Positions 9,036 through 20,983 are shown, counted from the first letter of the stretch. The stretch: DNA of 64,000 bases from Glycomyces harbinensis (GCF_900101745.1 NZ_FNAD01000012.1:62001-126000), one strand, 5' to 3'. Numbers and translations: made by a program. Notes: generated by a model from the letters alone, not told the origin.

Positions 9036-9164
9036 GGTTCGATGGTTGCTCGGGGGTGTGACAGGCGGCTCGGAAGGCAAGGGCTGCTCGGGAGGTTCGT
9101 GGCTATCGGTGCAAAACGGGCGTTCGCAGGCGCCCCCGGTTCGATGGTGCCCCCGGGGTCCGAC
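9036..9164. repeat. Dispersed 30-bp motif, copies 2 and 3
   Basis: Two units, at 9036-9065 and 9138-9164, share GGTTCGATGGT-N7-GGGT..GAC. Each is preceded by CCCCC that can pair with the G run after the first box, giving a hairpin whose loop displays the box. They lie in the 8974-9300 gene-free stretch between etfA and bioY, which otherwise holds only the AT-rich bioY promoter region near 9263-9275. A further small hairpin GTTGT-CGAA-ACAAC is at 9220-9233. Confidence 0.5.
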
Positions 9165-9300
9165 ATCGGTGCCGAGCGGGTCGCTTCGCTGGTCGGGTCT
9201 CGTTCCGATGGGGCTTCATGTTGTCGAAACAACGGTGAGTTAGGCTTCGACCCAGCCTCTCGCTATATATAACCTACAGATGATGTTGGAGGAATCCGCC

Positions 9301-9915
9301 ATGGTCGCCTCAGCTGCCGCGGTTGCCGCGCCCGGCGTTCTCGCCGATCTCCTGCCCGCCCGCTCGCGCGCCGTCGCCGTCGCCCGCGACGCCGTGCTCG
9401 TGCTCGGCGGTGCCGCCGCCATCGGCGCCTCGGCCCAGATCGCGTTCACGATCCCGCAGATCAGCCCGGTCCCGTTCGTGCTCACCACGTTCACCGTGCT
9501 CCTCGTCGGCGCCGCCTACGGGCCGCTCCGCGCGGGCCTGACCCTCGCGCTCTACCTCGCCGCCGGCGCCGCGGGCGTCCCCTGGTTCACCGAGGGCACC
9601 TCCGGCTACGCCATGCCGACCTTCGGCTACATCCTCGGCTTCCTCGCCGCCGCCGTCGCCGTCGGCTTCCTCGCCAAGCGCGGCGCCGACCGCACCATCC
9701 TGAAGACCGTGGGCCTCATGGTCGTCGGCAACGTCATCATGTACGCCTTCGGCGTCCCCTACCTGGCCGCCGCGCTCGACATGAGCGCCGGCGACGCCAT
9801 CGGCGCCGGCATGCTCCCGTTCCTCGCCGGCGACGCCGTGAAGCTCGTCTTCGCGGCCCTGCTCCTGCCCGGCACCTGGTGGGCCGTCGACAAGTTCCGC
9901 AACGCCGACGACTAG
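9301..9915 (+). CDS. bioY: Biotin transporter BioY (ECF S component)
   Basis: 204-residue membrane protein with about six helices; the substrate-binding S component for biotin uptake. The BioY signature is clear: SPVPFVLTTFTVLLVGAAYG, then LYLAAGAAGVPWFTEGTSG and PTFGYILGFLAA. The ATG at 9301 has GGAGG 8 nt upstream; ATGs at 9280 and 9283 precede that site and are unlikely. No bioM/bioN energising genes are adjacent. It could use a shared ECF module elsewhere or act alone, as some BioY proteins do. The upstream region is unusually AT-rich (CTATATATAACC), probably the promoter, but I see no BirA-type operator. Confidence 0.92.
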   Translation: MVASAAAVAAPGVLADLLPARSRAVAVARDAVLVLGGAAAIGASAQIAFTIPQISPVPFVLTTFTVLLVGAAYGPLRAGLTLALYLAAGAAGVPWFTEGTSGYAMPTFGYILGFLAAAVAVGFLAKRGADRTILKTVGLMVVGNVIMYAFGVPYLAAALDMSAGDAIGAGMLPFLAGDAVKLVFAALLLPGTWWAVDKFRNADD

Positions 9916-9929
9916 CCGCACACGTCACG

Positions 9930-9956
9930 AAGGGCCTCACCACCGGTGAGGCCCTT
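9930..9956. terminator. Bidirectional terminator after bioY
   Basis: Perfect 12-bp stem AAGGGCCTCACC / GGTGAGGCCCTT with loop ACC and a short T-rich end. It lies between convergent bioY (+) and the HTH gene (-). Confidence 0.85.
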
Positions 9957-9977
9957 TCTGCTTGCCCGATGCCGTCC

Positions 9978-10889
9978 CTAGACGGCGTCCCAGCCGATGC
10001 CCAGCGCGCCCGGCCTCGGCACCGGCTCCGCCAGCGCCACCGTGTGGTTCGGACCCAGCTGCAGATCCCCGGTCTCGCGCTTCTCCCGCTGCAGGCTCGA
10101 CTGCGCGAAGCGGTACACCCGCTTCGGGATCGCGTCCGGCGCGAACCGCACCTGGAGCGAGTACTGGTCCACCGGGTACCGGAACGCGTTCCCGTGCCCG
10201 CTGGAGATCCCGCCGTTGCCCTGCACCACGATCTCGAACAGGTGCGTCGCGCCCTTCGGCAGCGGCGTGTCGAACACGATCTCCGCCAGCGCCACCGGCG
10301 CGTCCGCGTGGCGCAGCACGTTCGGCACCGTGCAGTCGCGCACCGGCTTGAACTCGATGTCGTCCACGTCGCAGCCCTCGTCGCCGCGGTAGAGCAGGAT
10401 GTACCGGTCCACGCCGTCGCGCCTGGCGCGCACCAGCATCGACAGTTCGAACACCGACTCCTGCCACTGCGAGTCGACGTGGACGATCACCTGCTGGCTG
10501 AGGATGTCGAGCGTGTGCTCGCGGGAGGCCGGCACCTGGTCGCACAGTTCGCGCACCGCGTCGCCGCCGAGCACGGCGTCGGGGCGGGGGAGCTGCCCGC
10601 GGATCGAGCGCGGCCCGCGGGCCCGCTTGGGGCCGAGGAGGACCCGCAGCGACCCGGCGGGCAGTTCGAGGAGGTCTTCGAGGGCGGTCACGGCCGCGAG
10701 GGACTCGGCGCGCTCGGGGCGCGAGCGGCCCGACTGCCAGTAGCTCAAGCTCGTCGTCGAGACGGTGATGCCGCGCATGGCGAGGCGGTGGCGGATGCGG
10801 TCGAGACCGAGCCCGCTGGTCTGGATGGCCACGCGCAGGGCAGTGTGGAATGGCCCTGTGCGAAGCGCTTCGGCGAGCTCGGGCGTCAT
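9978..10889 (-). CDS. XRE-type helix-turn-helix regulator with beta-rich C-terminal domain
   Basis: 303 residues. The N-terminal ~75 residues form an HTH of the XRE kind (TSGLGLDRIRHRLAMRGITV followed by STTSLSYWQSGRSRPERAES). After a linker, the C-terminal ~190 residues are rich in beta strands and acidic turns (QVIVHVDSQW, RYILLYRGDEG, THLFEIVVQGNGG, YSLQVRFAPDAIP), suggesting a folded sensor or ligand domain I cannot name. The start is the ATG at 10889, giving MTPELAEALR. It is divergent from the cysteine desulfurase operon across 286 bp, so it may regulate that operon or itself. I have no evidence for its ligand. Confidence 0.6.
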   Translation of the reverse strand: MTPELAEALRTGPFHTALRVAIQTSGLGLDRIRHRLAMRGITVSTTSLSYWQSGRSRPERAESLAAVTALEDLLELPAGSLRVLLGPKRARGPRSIRGQLPRPDAVLGGDAVRELCDQVPASREHTLDILSQQVIVHVDSQWQESVFELSMLVRARRDGVDRYILLYRGDEGCDVDDIEFKPVRDCTVPNVLRHADAPVALAEIVFDTPLPKGATHLFEIVVQGNGGISSGHGNAFRYPVDQYSLQVRFAPDAIPKRVYRFAQSSLQREKRETGDLQLGPNHTVALAEPVPRPGALGIGWDAV

Positions 10890-11138
10890 CGGCACACACT
10901 TTCTCTCGACTCGGGCTCGGGGAGTCCGCACTCCGCGGCACCCGGTCTCGGGGCGGCGACTCCTCACAACCGGAAAGGTAGGAGGATTCGTCAGATTCTA
11001 GCTCGTGCGCACCACGCTGTGAGACGGCGACAGGTCGGATCACCGGGCAGCGTTCCCACGGACCGGAACGCCGGGGTTCTGCGGGGCCCGGCGTCGCCGC
11101 CGGAGGGCGTGAGCCGGAACGCGCCAGCCACGGCGAAG

Positions 11139-11166
11139 CTTGCGAGCCGTAAATCAAACGTAGACT
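11139..11166 (+). promoter_or_regulatory. Putative promoter of cysteine desulfurase operon
   Basis: CTTGCG at 11139 and TAGACT at 11161-11166 with a 16-bp spacer, about 10 bp before the ATG. The distance leaves at most a very short leader. Confidence 0.35.
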
Positions 11167-11175
11167 GGAGAGGCC

Positions 11176-12348
11176 ATGGCCTATCTCGATCACGCCGCCA
11201 CCACGCCGATGCTCCCCCAGGCGCTCGACGCATACGTGCGGACCGCGCGCGCACTCGGCAACGCCTCGTCTCTTCACGGCTCCGGGCGCACCGCCCGCCG
11301 TACCGTCGAGGAGGCCCGAGAACGCATCGGCGAGGCGCTGGGGGCGAAACCCGGGGAGGTGATCTTCACCGGCTCCGGCACCGAGGCCGACAACCTCGCC
11401 GTCAAGGGCGTCCACTGGTCCCGCCGCGCCGAGGGCCGCAACCTCGTGGTCACCACCGCCATTGAGCACCACGCGATCGCCGACGCCGTCGCCTGGCTCG
11501 GCGACCACGAGAAGGCCGACGTCACCGAGCTGCCGGTCGACAAGCTCGGCCGCGTCGACACGGCCGTCCTCGCCGACCTCCTCGAATCGCGCGGCGCCGA
11601 AGTCACCGTGCTCACCTGCATGTGGGCCAACAACGAGGTCGGCACCCTCCAGCCGGTCGCCGAGATCGCCGCCCTCGCCCAGGCCCACGGCATCCCCGTC
11701 CACACCGACGCCATCCAGGCCGTCGGCCACGTGCCCGTCGACTTCGCCGCCTCCGGCGCGGCCGCGCTCGCCCTCTCCGGCCACAAGCTCGGCGGCCCCA
11801 CCGGCACCGGCGCGCTGCTGCTGCGCCGCGACGTCAAGGCCGTCCCGCTGCTCCACGGCGGCGGCCAGGAGCGCGAGATCCGCTCGGGCACCCTCGACGT
11901 GCCCGGCATCGCCGCGCTGGCCGAGGCGGTCGCGCACGCCGTGCGCACCCAGGAGGTCGAGTCCCAGCGGCTCGCGCTCCTGCGCGACTCCCTCGTCGAG
12001 GGCATCCGCGCACTGGTCCCCGACTCGATCTACAACGGCGACCCCGACTCGCGCCTGCCCGGCAACGCGCACTTCTCGTTCCCCGGGTGCGAAGGCGACG
12101 CGCTCCTGATGCTCCTGGACGCCGCCGGTGTCGAATGCGCCACAGGCTCGGCCTGCTCGGCGGGCATCGCCCAGCCCTCCCACGTCCTGCTGGCGATGGG
12201 CGCCGACGCCGACGACGCCCGCTCCTCCCTGCGGTTCACGCTCGGCTGGTCCACCACGAAGGCGGACGTCGACGCGCTCCTGGCCGCCATTCCCGAGGCC
12301 GTCCGACGCGCCAAGACCGCCGGACTCTCATTAAGGTTGATCACGTGA
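11176..12348 (+). CDS. Cysteine desulfurase (IscS/NifS family)
   Basis: 390-residue PLP enzyme that converts cysteine to alanine and passes sulfur to acceptors. The PLP Schiff-base lysine is Lys204 in [12 protein letters not shown]. The persulfide-forming cysteine is Cys327 in ATGSACSAG. His98-99 in TAIEHHAI stacks on the cofactor in relatives, and the start [10 protein letters not shown] is classic. The stop overlaps the GTG of mnmA by 4 nt, and this coupling indicates that it supplies sulfur for tRNA 2-thiouridine formation, possibly also for Fe-S clusters. Class I versus II assignment beyond 'IscS-like' is not attempted. Confidence 0.94.
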   Translation: MAYLDHAATTPMLPQALDAYVRTARALGNASSLHGSGRTARRTVEEARERIGEALGAKPGEVIFTGSGTEADNLAVKGVHWSRRAEGRNLVVTTAIEHHAIADAVAWLGDHEKADVTELPVDKLGRVDTAVLADLLESRGAEVTVLTCMWANNEVGTLQPVAEIAALAQAHGIPVHTDAIQAVGHVPVDFAASGAAALALSGHKLGGPTGTGALLLRRDVKAVPLLHGGGQEREIRSGTLDVPGIAALAEAVAHAVRTQEVESQRLALLRDSLVEGIRALVPDSIYNGDPDSRLPGNAHFSFPGCEGDALLMLLDAAGVECATGSACSAGIAQPSHVLLAMGADADDARSSLRFTLGWSTTKADVDALLAAIPEAVRRAKTAGLSLRLIT

Positions 12349-13499
12349 AACTGCGAGTACTGGCCGCCATGAGCGGCGGCGTCGACTCGGCCGTGGCCGC
12401 CGCCCGCGCCGTCGAGGCCGGGCACGACGTCACCGGCGTCCACCTGGCGCTGTCCAAGAACCCCCAGACCTACCGGACCGGGGCCCGCGGCTGCTGCACG
12501 ATCGAGGACTCCCGCGACGCGCGCCGCGCCGCCGACGTCATCGGCATCCCCTTCTACATCTGGGACATGGCCGAGCGCTTCCACGAGGACGTCGTCGAGG
12601 ACTTCTACGCCGAGTACGCGAACGGGCGCACCCCCAACCCGTGCCTGCGCTGCAATGAGAAGATCAAGTTCGCCGCCGTCCTCGACCGCGCCATGGCCCT
12701 CGGCTTCGACGCCGTCGCCACCGGCCACTACGCCCGCAAGGGCGATGACGGCCTCCTGCGCCGCGCCGTCGACCCCGGCAAGGACCAGTCCTACGTCCTC
12801 GCCGTCCTCACCCCCGCCCAGCTCGCCCACTCGATCTTCCCGCTCGGCGACACCCCCAAGGACCAGGTCCGCACCGAGGCCGAGACCCGCGGCCTCGCCG
12901 TCGCCCAGAAGCCCGACAGCCACGACATCTGCTTCATCGCCGACGGCGACACCTCCGGCTTCCTCAAGAACCGGCTGGGCGCCAAGGAAGGCGAGATCGT
13001 CGACGCCGCCTCCGGCGAGGTCCTCGGCAGCCACGACGGCTCCCACCAGTTCACCATCGGCCAGCGCCACGGCCTCGGCCTCAAGCGCCCCGCCGCCGAC
13101 GGCAGGCCCCGCTACGTCCTGTCGATCACCCCGGTCGACAACCGCGTCCAGGTCGGGCCCCGCGAAGCCCTGCGCGTCGACCGCATCCGCACCGGCCGGC
13201 CCGTGTGGCTCGCCCCCGAGCGGACCGGCTCCTTCGACGCCGAAGTCCAGCTGCGCGCCCACGGCGAGGTCTACCCCGCCCGCGTCACCGCCGACGGGGA
13301 CGGCCTCACCGCCCGCCTGCGCAAGCCCGCGTTCGGCGTCGCCGCCGGACAGGCCCTCGTCGTCTACGACCCCGACGCGGGCGACGGCGACGCGGTCCTC
13401 GCCTCCGGCACCATCGAGGAGACCGGCGGCGCCGACGAGCCCGCGAGCGCCGACGAGAGCGCCCTCTCCCTCAGCGGCACCGAGTCGACCCGTGGCTGA
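12345..13499 (+). CDS. mnmA: tRNA-specific 2-thiouridylase MnmA
   Basis: 384 residues. It thiolates U34 of Lys, Glu and Gln tRNAs using ATP and persulfide sulfur. The PP-loop ATP site is [14 protein letters not shown]. The two redox cysteines are Cys103 in [10 protein letters not shown] and Cys196 in [10 protein letters not shown]. Further conserved pieces are [15 protein letters not shown] and [10 protein letters not shown]. The start is GTG at 12345, inside the GTGA that ends the desulfurase gene, with AAGG upstream. The C-terminal ~25 residues are an acidic Ala/Glu/Ser tail beyond the usual domain. The 3' end overlaps the next gene by 8 nt. Confidence 0.95.
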   Translation: MKLRVLAAMSGGVDSAVAAARAVEAGHDVTGVHLALSKNPQTYRTGARGCCTIEDSRDARRAADVIGIPFYIWDMAERFHEDVVEDFYAEYANGRTPNPCLRCNEKIKFAAVLDRAMALGFDAVATGHYARKGDDGLLRRAVDPGKDQSYVLAVLTPAQLAHSIFPLGDTPKDQVRTEAETRGLAVAQKPDSHDICFIADGDTSGFLKNRLGAKEGEIVDAASGEVLGSHDGSHQFTIGQRHGLGLKRPAADGRPRYVLSITPVDNRVQVGPREALRVDRIRTGRPVWLAPERTGSFDAEVQLRAHGEVYPARVTADGDGLTARLRKPAFGVAAGQALVVYDPDAGDGDAVLASGTIEETGGADEPASADESALSLSGTESTRG

Positions 13500-14496
13500 C
13501 GCCGACCGCGCACTCCCCTCGGGCGTGGCCACCGGCGTCGGGTCCATGCCCGGCACCGAGATCGCCGAGGCCGTCAACATCGTCTTCGGCGAACTCCCCG
13601 AATGGCCCCACCTGCCCGAACTGCCCCACCGGGGCCTGGGCGCCGACATGATCGGCCGCGGCGCGGCCCTCCTCGAAGGCCTGCCCGTCCAGTGGTGGGG
13701 CTTCCGCTGGGAGATGGCCGACCTTCCCGGGCGCGACGCGCGACGCGCCGCCGACTTCCTCGAACGCGACCTCGACGCCCTCCACTCGACCGACGCGAGC
13801 GGCCCCGTCCGGCTCACCGCCGTCGGGCCCTTCACGCTCGCCGCGAACCTGTGGCGGCGCACCGGCGGCGCCATGCTCGCCGACCCCGGCGCCGTCGCCG
13901 ACCTCACCGGGTCCCTCACCGAGGGGCTGCGCCGCTTCATCGCCGCCGCGCAGGCGCGGATGCCGAAGGCCGCCTTGTCGATCCAGCTCGACGAACCGAA
14001 CCTGCCCGCCGCGCTGGCGGGCCGCGTCAACAACGAGTCGGGCCTCGACTTCTACCGGCGGGTGCCGGTCGAGGTGGCCCGTGACCGGTTCCGCGAGGTC
14101 ACCGAAAGCGTCGGCGTCCCCGTGGTCGTCCACTGCTGCGCCCCCGACGTGCCGGTGAAGCTCCTGGCCGAGTCCGGCGTCGGCGCACTGTCGGTCGACC
14201 TGACCCTCGTCGGCCTCGACGACGTGCCGAAGGTCGACGCCCTGGGGGAGTACCTCGACGGCGGCGGGCGCCTCATCGCCGGGACCGTCCCCCCGCTGGG
14301 GCAGGTGCGGCCGGGGCTCGACAAGGCCGCGGCCGACCGCGTCCAGGGCCTGTGGCACCGGCTCGGGTTCGCGCCCGAACTGCTGCCGCGCCAGGTGAGC
14401 ATCGCGACGACCTGCGGCATGGCCGGGGCGAGCCCCGACTACGCCCGTTTCGCCATGGAGGTCAGCCGCGAGGCCGCCAAGCGGCTCCACGGCTGA
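13492..14496 (+). CDS. Cobalamin-independent methionine synthase-like protein (MetE C-terminal type)
   Basis: 334 residues, equivalent to the catalytic C-terminal barrel of MetE without its N-terminal half. Zinc-site motifs are present: His-Cys in VVHCCAPDV and a late Cys in TTCGMAG, with LDEPNLP supplying an acidic residue. The start [11 protein letters not shown] is common to short actinobacterial MetE homologues. It begins at a GTG 8 nt inside the mnmA end. Short forms are thought to use simple methyl donors or corrinoid partners rather than methyl-folate triglutamate, but the true substrate is not known. Operon context suggests a sulfur or methyl metabolism role. Confidence 0.82.
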   Translation: MADADRALPSGVATGVGSMPGTEIAEAVNIVFGELPEWPHLPELPHRGLGADMIGRGAALLEGLPVQWWGFRWEMADLPGRDARRAADFLERDLDALHSTDASGPVRLTAVGPFTLAANLWRRTGGAMLADPGAVADLTGSLTEGLRRFIAAAQARMPKAALSIQLDEPNLPAALAGRVNNESGLDFYRRVPVEVARDRFREVTESVGVPVVVHCCAPDVPVKLLAESGVGALSVDLTLVGLDDVPKVDALGEYLDGGGRLIAGTVPPLGQVRPGLDKAAADRVQGLWHRLGFAPELLPRQVSIATTCGMAGASPDYARFAMEVSREAAKRLHG

Positions 14497-14498
14497 CG

Positions 14499-15152
14499 TC
14501 AGGACTCCTTCGACGGCCCCGGGACGCCGCCGGGCGGCACGTCGCCGGTGCGCTCGTGCCATTCCCTCGTCGTGTTCAAGTGCGGGAAGGGCTCCGCGGG
14601 GACCGGCAGGCCGAGCGCGTCGCACAGCGGCTCCCAGCCCGCGCCGGTCGTGAACTCGACCAGCCGGTGCGGCGGGATCGTCTCGCGCACCCGCTCGTGG
14701 TAGCGGTGGTAGGCCGCCTCCACGGCGTCCCGGTCGGTGCGCGGGGCGCCCTCGAAGGTCCGGTCCCAGATCGCCGCGATCATCGCCGCCCACGTCTCGG
14801 TGGCGAAGTCGCCGCCGTCCATGCCGGTGAAGATGGTGTCGTTGCAGCTCGTCCACCACGTGTCGAAGTCCTTGCGCCGCGAGAGCACCACGACCGCGTC
14901 CGGGAAGCGCTCGGCGAGTTCGGCGTGGAACGCCGAGGACGGCCAGTCGACGGCGGCCGCGTATCCCGCGAGCACCGCGTCCCAGTCCGTCGGCGCCCCG
15001 CGCGCGGCGGCGAGGAACGCGGGCGGGTCGGTCTCGAGGTTGCGGAAGACCTCCGCCATGTGGTGGCACGGCGCGCCGAGCAGGGTCTCCAAGGCGCTCT
15101 TGAGGGTCATGGTCCCGGTGCGCGGGAGTCCCGCGCCGATCACTCGCAGCAT
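14499..15152 (-). CDS. Sulfotransferase family protein
   Basis: 217 residues resembling the PAPS-dependent sulfotransferase fold found widely in actinobacteria (Sulfotransfer_4-like). The 5'-phosphosulfate loop is GAGLPRTGTMTLKSAL at the N-terminus, and the 3'-phosphate region is VVLSRRKDFDTWWTS. The acceptor is unknown, and several bacterial members have no proven activity. It is convergent with the MetE-like gene with only 2 bp between stop codons and no visible terminator. Confidence 0.8.
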   Translation of the reverse strand: MLRVIGAGLPRTGTMTLKSALETLLGAPCHHMAEVFRNLETDPPAFLAAARGAPTDWDAVLAGYAAAVDWPSSAFHAELAERFPDAVVVLSRRKDFDTWWTSCNDTIFTGMDGGDFATETWAAMIAAIWDRTFEGAPRTDRDAVEAAYHRYHERVRETIPPHRLVEFTTGAGWEPLCDALGLPVPAEPFPHLNTTREWHERTGDVPPGGVPGPSKES

Positions 15153-15262
15153 GGACCGAAGCTACGCGCGGTGCGCGCGCGCAGGCAAACAGCACTGACG
15201 AAACCGTCCAGAACGGAGGACCGCGGCCCGGCGGCGCGGGCGCCCGCGCCGCCGGGCCGCGG

Positions 15263-17593
<2,331 letters not shown>

Positions 17594-17768
17594 GAAGTGA
17601 GCCCCTTCTCATCGGAGGGATTGCGACAATAGCGAGCCCCGGCCACCAAGGGAATACTCCATTGGGGACACCGCATTGCCGCTGCCGGGTATTTCGCCCA
17701 CCGCGGTGCAAATCAGCGGCCGCTGTGAGAACGTCCACTCGACGCAACCTTTATGGTTCACTGGTGCG

Positions 17769-18509
17769 ATGACAGCGCAAGGCGGACATGAAGGCCACGC
17801 GCACGACGGCGGCGTGCACGGCGGCGACGGACCCGGAACGATAGGAAACCGCCTCAACTGGCTCCGGGCGGGCGTGCTCGGCGCCAACGACGGCATCGTC
17901 TCGGTCGCGGGGATCGTCATCGGCGTCGCGGGGGCGACCGCCGACCGATCCACCATCCTCGTCTCGGGCGTCGCCGGACTGGTCGCCGGGGCCTTCTCGA
18001 TGGCCGGCGGCGAGTACACCTCCGTCTCCACCCAGCGCGACACCGAGTCCACCCTCGTCGAGGCCGAGCGGCGCGAACTCGCCGAGAACCCCGGCGAGGC
18101 CGAGGACGAGCTGGCCGCGAGCCTCGAAGCCCGCGGCCTGTCCGAAGGCACCGCGCGCGCGGCGGCCCGCGAACTCTCCGACGGCGACCCGCTGCGCGCC
18201 CACGCCGTGGTCGAGTTCGGGCTCGACCCCGAGGAGCTGACCAACCCGTGGCAGGCCGCTCTCTCCTCGTTCCTGAGCTTCACCTGCGGCGCGCTGCTGC
18301 CGCTCCTGGCGATCACGCTGCTGCCCGAGGGCGTCCGCGTCATCGGCTGCGCCCTGGCCGTGGTCGCCGCGCTGGCGCTGACCGGCTACACCTCCGCGAG
18401 TCTCGGCGGCGCCCCGAAGGGCCCGGCGATGCTGCGGATCATGGGCGTGGGCGCCGCGACGATGGCCGTGACCTATCTCGTGGGATCGGCGTTCGACATC
18501 GCCGCTTGA
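17769..18509 (+). CDS. VIT/CCC1 family iron-manganese transporter
   Basis: 246 residues. The His-rich N-terminus (EGHAHDGGVHGG) may bind metal. The body has the VIT signature NWLRAGVLGANDGIVSVAGIV, the helix pair GLVAGAFSMAGGEYTSVSTQRD, and a hydrophilic metal-binding insert rich in Glu (residues ~95-150). Three C-terminal helices follow. Family members move Fe2+/Mn2+ out of the cytoplasm. The ATG at 17769 is taken since the region before it carries the divergent promoters. It ends 2 bp from the CorA gene, convergent. Confidence 0.88.
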   Translation: MTAQGGHEGHAHDGGVHGGDGPGTIGNRLNWLRAGVLGANDGIVSVAGIVIGVAGATADRSTILVSGVAGLVAGAFSMAGGEYTSVSTQRDTESTLVEAERRELAENPGEAEDELAASLEARGLSEGTARAAARELSDGDPLRAHAVVEFGLDPEELTNPWQAALSSFLSFTCGALLPLLAITLLPEGVRVIGCALAVVAALALTGYTSASLGGAPKGPAMLRIMGVGAATMAVTYLVGSAFDIAA

Positions 18510-18511
18510 GG

Positions 18512-19528
18512 TCAGAGCCAGTTGTGGCGCTTGAAGACCGCGTACAGGATCCCCGCCGAGGCCACCATCATGCCCAGCGCCATCGGGTACCCGAGCGTCC
18601 ACGACAGCTCGGGCATGTGCGTGAAGTTCATGCCGTAGACGCCGCCGACCAGGCCCGGGGTGAACAGGATCGCCGCCCAGGAGCTGATCTTCTTGACCTG
18701 GTCGCCCTGCTCGTGGGTCTGCGCCGCGATCTGGTGCATCTCCGAGTTCTGCGCCTGGGCCACCAGGGTCGAGTGCACGGTGAGGGCGTTCTGGAGCACG
18801 GCCCGGAACGTGTCGGCGCGCTCGACGGACTTGTAGACGTTGTCGAGCACGTCGCGCATGTCGCGGCGCAGTTCGAGGTCCACGCCGTACTTGTCGTAGC
18901 CGGCCTCCAGCGACTTCAGGACGCCCACGAGCGGGTGGGTGGCCCGCTGGAACGCCATCGCCTCCCGCAGCAGCTCGTAGATCCGGCGCGAGACCGCCAC
19001 GTCGCCGGAGAACATCTCCTCCTCGATCTCGTCGATGTCGTTCTCGAGGCCGGCGACGACGGGCACGTAGCCGTCCACGACCTCGTCCATGACCGCGTAC
19101 AGCACCGCCTGGGGCCCGAAGGCCAGCAGCGCCGGGTCGGCTTCGAGCCGGGTGCGGACCTGCGCGAGGTCGGGGGACTCGGCGTGGCGGATGGAGATGG
19201 CGAAGTTCGGGCCGATGAACAGGTGCACCTCGCCGAACTCGACCTGCTCGGGCTCGTCGAGGTAGCGGGCGGCGCGCAGCACCACGAAGAGCGTGTCGCC
19301 GTAGCGTTCGAGCTTGGGACGCTGGTGCCCGGCCTGCGCGTCGTGGATCGCGAGGTGGTGCAGCTCGAACTCCTCGGCGACCGCGGCGAGCTCGGCCGCG
19401 GTGGGACGGTAGAGCCCGATCCAGGCGAACCCGCCGTGCTCGTGCAGGTCTTCGAAGGTCAGATCGAGGGTGACGTGCTGCGACTCGCGGACGCCCTTGC
19501 GGTAGATGGCGCTGTCGACGATCGGCAT
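18512..19528 (-). CDS. corA: CorA family divalent cation transporter
   Basis: 338 residues. A long cytoplasmic domain comes first, and the family hallmark YGMNFTHMPEL lies between two C-terminal transmembrane helices (WAAILFTPGLVGGV and YPMALGMMVASAGILYAVF). The tail ends in KRHNWL, close to the usual basic ending. It moves Mg2+ or Co2+/Ni2+ as a pentamer; selectivity cannot be read off. It overlaps no gene but is only 2 bp from the convergent VIT gene, so the two metal transporters sit back to back. Confidence 0.92.
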   Translation of the reverse strand: MPIVDSAIYRKGVRESQHVTLDLTFEDLHEHGGFAWIGLYRPTAAELAAVAEEFELHHLAIHDAQAGHQRPKLERYGDTLFVVLRAARYLDEPEQVEFGEVHLFIGPNFAISIRHAESPDLAQVRTRLEADPALLAFGPQAVLYAVMDEVVDGYVPVVAGLENDIDEIEEEMFSGDVAVSRRIYELLREAMAFQRATHPLVGVLKSLEAGYDKYGVDLELRRDMRDVLDNVYKSVERADTFRAVLQNALTVHSTLVAQAQNSEMHQIAAQTHEQGDQVKKISSWAAILFTPGLVGGVYGMNFTHMPELSWTLGYPMALGMMVASAGILYAVFKRHNWL

Positions 19529-19615
19529 GGACCCAGCTTAGGCTCCGCCCGCGACACGCCTCGCGCCCCTGACCGGCCGTGACGTTCGGTGACGCCCGGA
19601 ATCCGGTGCGGGCGT

Positions 19616-20236
19616 TCAGTCCCCGTCGATGAGGTGTTCGACCGGCATCGTCAGGTACCGGTCGATGGTCGGCCCGATGCTCTCGGCCAGCTCGGCCTCG
19701 TTCAGCGACGCCAGCGGCTCCAGCTTGAGGATGTACCGGGCCACGACCAGGCCGAAGACCTGGCTCGCGATGAAGCTCGCCCGCACCGGGACGTGGTCGA
19801 CCTGGTCGCCGAGGTGCTCCTGCACGGTCTTGACGATGCGGTGCTCGAACAGCTGCTTGAGCACGAACGACATCGCCGGCTTCGAGAGGCTCGTGCGGAC
19901 CACGGCGAGGAGCTTCTCGTGGTGCGGGCCGTCCCAGATCTTGACGAAGGCGTGCATGAGCCGCCCGCCCGCGCCCTCGATGTCGCCGTCCTTGAGGACG
20001 GCCGCGACCTCCGGCGCCGGGTCCAGCGGCAGCTCGATGGCCGCCATGAACAGGTCGTCCTTGGATCCGAAGTAGTGGTGGATCAGGGACGGGTCGACGC
20101 CGGCCTCGGCGGCGATGCGCCGCATGGAGACCGACTCGTACCCCTCGTCGGCGAACAGGCGCCGGGCGGCGGCCAGGATCTCGGCTCTGGTGTCGGGATT
20201 CCCTGATCGCCGTCCGGCGCGCTTCGTTCTGGCCAC
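19616..20236 (-). CDS. TetR family repressor of the adjacent ABC exporter
   Basis: 206 residues. An Arg/Lys-rich start is followed by a standard TetR HTH (RAEILAAARRLFADEGYESV, MRRIAAEAGVDPSLIHHYFG, SKDDLFMAAIEL). The C-terminal ligand domain is helical and unassigned. It is the last gene of a three-gene minus-strand operon, 9 bp after the ABC permease. Two AATTCA-N8-TGAATT dyads in front of the operon are its likely binding sites, so it probably autoregulates with the transporter and releases DNA on binding the exported compound. Confidence 0.9.
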   Translation of the reverse strand: MARTKRAGRRSGNPDTRAEILAAARRLFADEGYESVSMRRIAAEAGVDPSLIHHYFGSKDDLFMAAIELPLDPAPEVAAVLKDGDIEGAGGRLMHAFVKIWDGPHHEKLLAVVRTSLSKPAMSFVLKQLFEHRIVKTVQEHLGDQVDHVPVRASFIASQVFGLVVARYILKLEPLASLNEAELAESIGPTIDRYLTMPVEHLIDGD

Positions 20237-20245
20237 GTGCCGACC

Positions 20246-20983
20246 CTAGTTCGTGCGCCGCCGCAGCGTCGCGGCTCCGAGCACGGTTGCGACGAGGACC
20301 GCACCGAACACGACGGCGAGGTACCCCCACATCGCGTCCGTGACTTCGGGATTGAGCTGCACCTCGGTGAGGGCCTTGACCGCGTAGGTCAGCGGCAGCG
20401 CGTCCGAGACGCCCTGGAGCCAGCCGGCCATCTGGTCGGCGGGCCAGATGAGCCCGCACAGGAACAGCTGGGGGATCACGAACACGGGCATGAACTGGAT
20501 CGCCTGGAACTCGGTGGTCGCGAACGCCGACACGAAGAGCCCCAAGGCCATTCCGAGCATGGAGGTGACGATGCAGATGAGGAGCACCACCCACGCGGGA
20601 CCGGCGGTGTCCAGGCCGAGGAAGACGAACGCGACGGTGGCCGCCACCGTCGTCTGGGCCGCGGCGGCGGCGCCGAAGGCGAGCGCGTAGCCGACCACGA
20701 GGTCGAGCTTGCCCGTCGGCGTGGTCATGAGCCGCTCCAGCGTTCCGCCGGTGCGCTCGCGCAGCAGCGTGATCGAGGTGATCATGAACATGAGCATGAA
20801 CGGGAAGGCGGCCAGCAGGATCAGGCCGACCGTGTCGAAGACCTGCGGCGAGTCGTCCATGATGGCGCTGATGAGGGCGATGATGAGCGCGGGCACCGCC
20901 AGGATGAGCCCGACCGTGCGCCGGTCGTTGAGGAGCTGGCGCAGGATGCGCCCTGCGGTGATGAAGGTGATCCGCACCGACAT
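20246..20983 (-). CDS. ABC-2 type transporter permease
   Basis: 245 residues, six hydrophobic helices of the ABC-2 fold. A short N-terminal amphipathic stretch (ITAGRILRQLLNDRRTVGLI) and the motif LLRERTGGTLERLMTTP, the conserved coupling region, are clear. The late helix QFMPVFVIPQLFLCGLIWP is also typical. It works with the ATPase encoded 1 bp upstream. DrrB-like exporters of this type expel drugs or lipids; the substrate is unknown. Confidence 0.9.
   Translation of the reverse strand: MSVRITFITAGRILRQLLNDRRTVGLILAVPALIIALISAIMDDSPQVFDTVGLILLAAFPFMLMFMITSITLLRERTGGTLERLMTTPTGKLDLVVGYALAFGAAAAAQTTVAATVAFVFLGLDTAGPAWVVLLICIVTSMLGMALGLFVSAFATTEFQAIQFMPVFVIPQLFLCGLIWPADQMAGWLQGVSDALPLTYAVKALTEVQLNPEVTDAMWGYLAVVFGAVLVATVLGAATLRRRTN

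Noticed and set aside
9036..9164. GGTTCGATGG taken as tRNA T-arms
   Set aside because: No acceptor, D or anticodon arms around it.
9220..9300. BirA-type biotin operator before bioY
   Set aside because: Only a small hairpin and an AT-rich promoter region are present; no GTTAAC-type half-sites.
9937..12183. Long open frame on the minus strand across the HTH and cysteine desulfurase genes
   Set aside because: Composition is Arg/Gly/Ala-rich nonsense opposite a well-conserved enzyme; a by-product of high GC.
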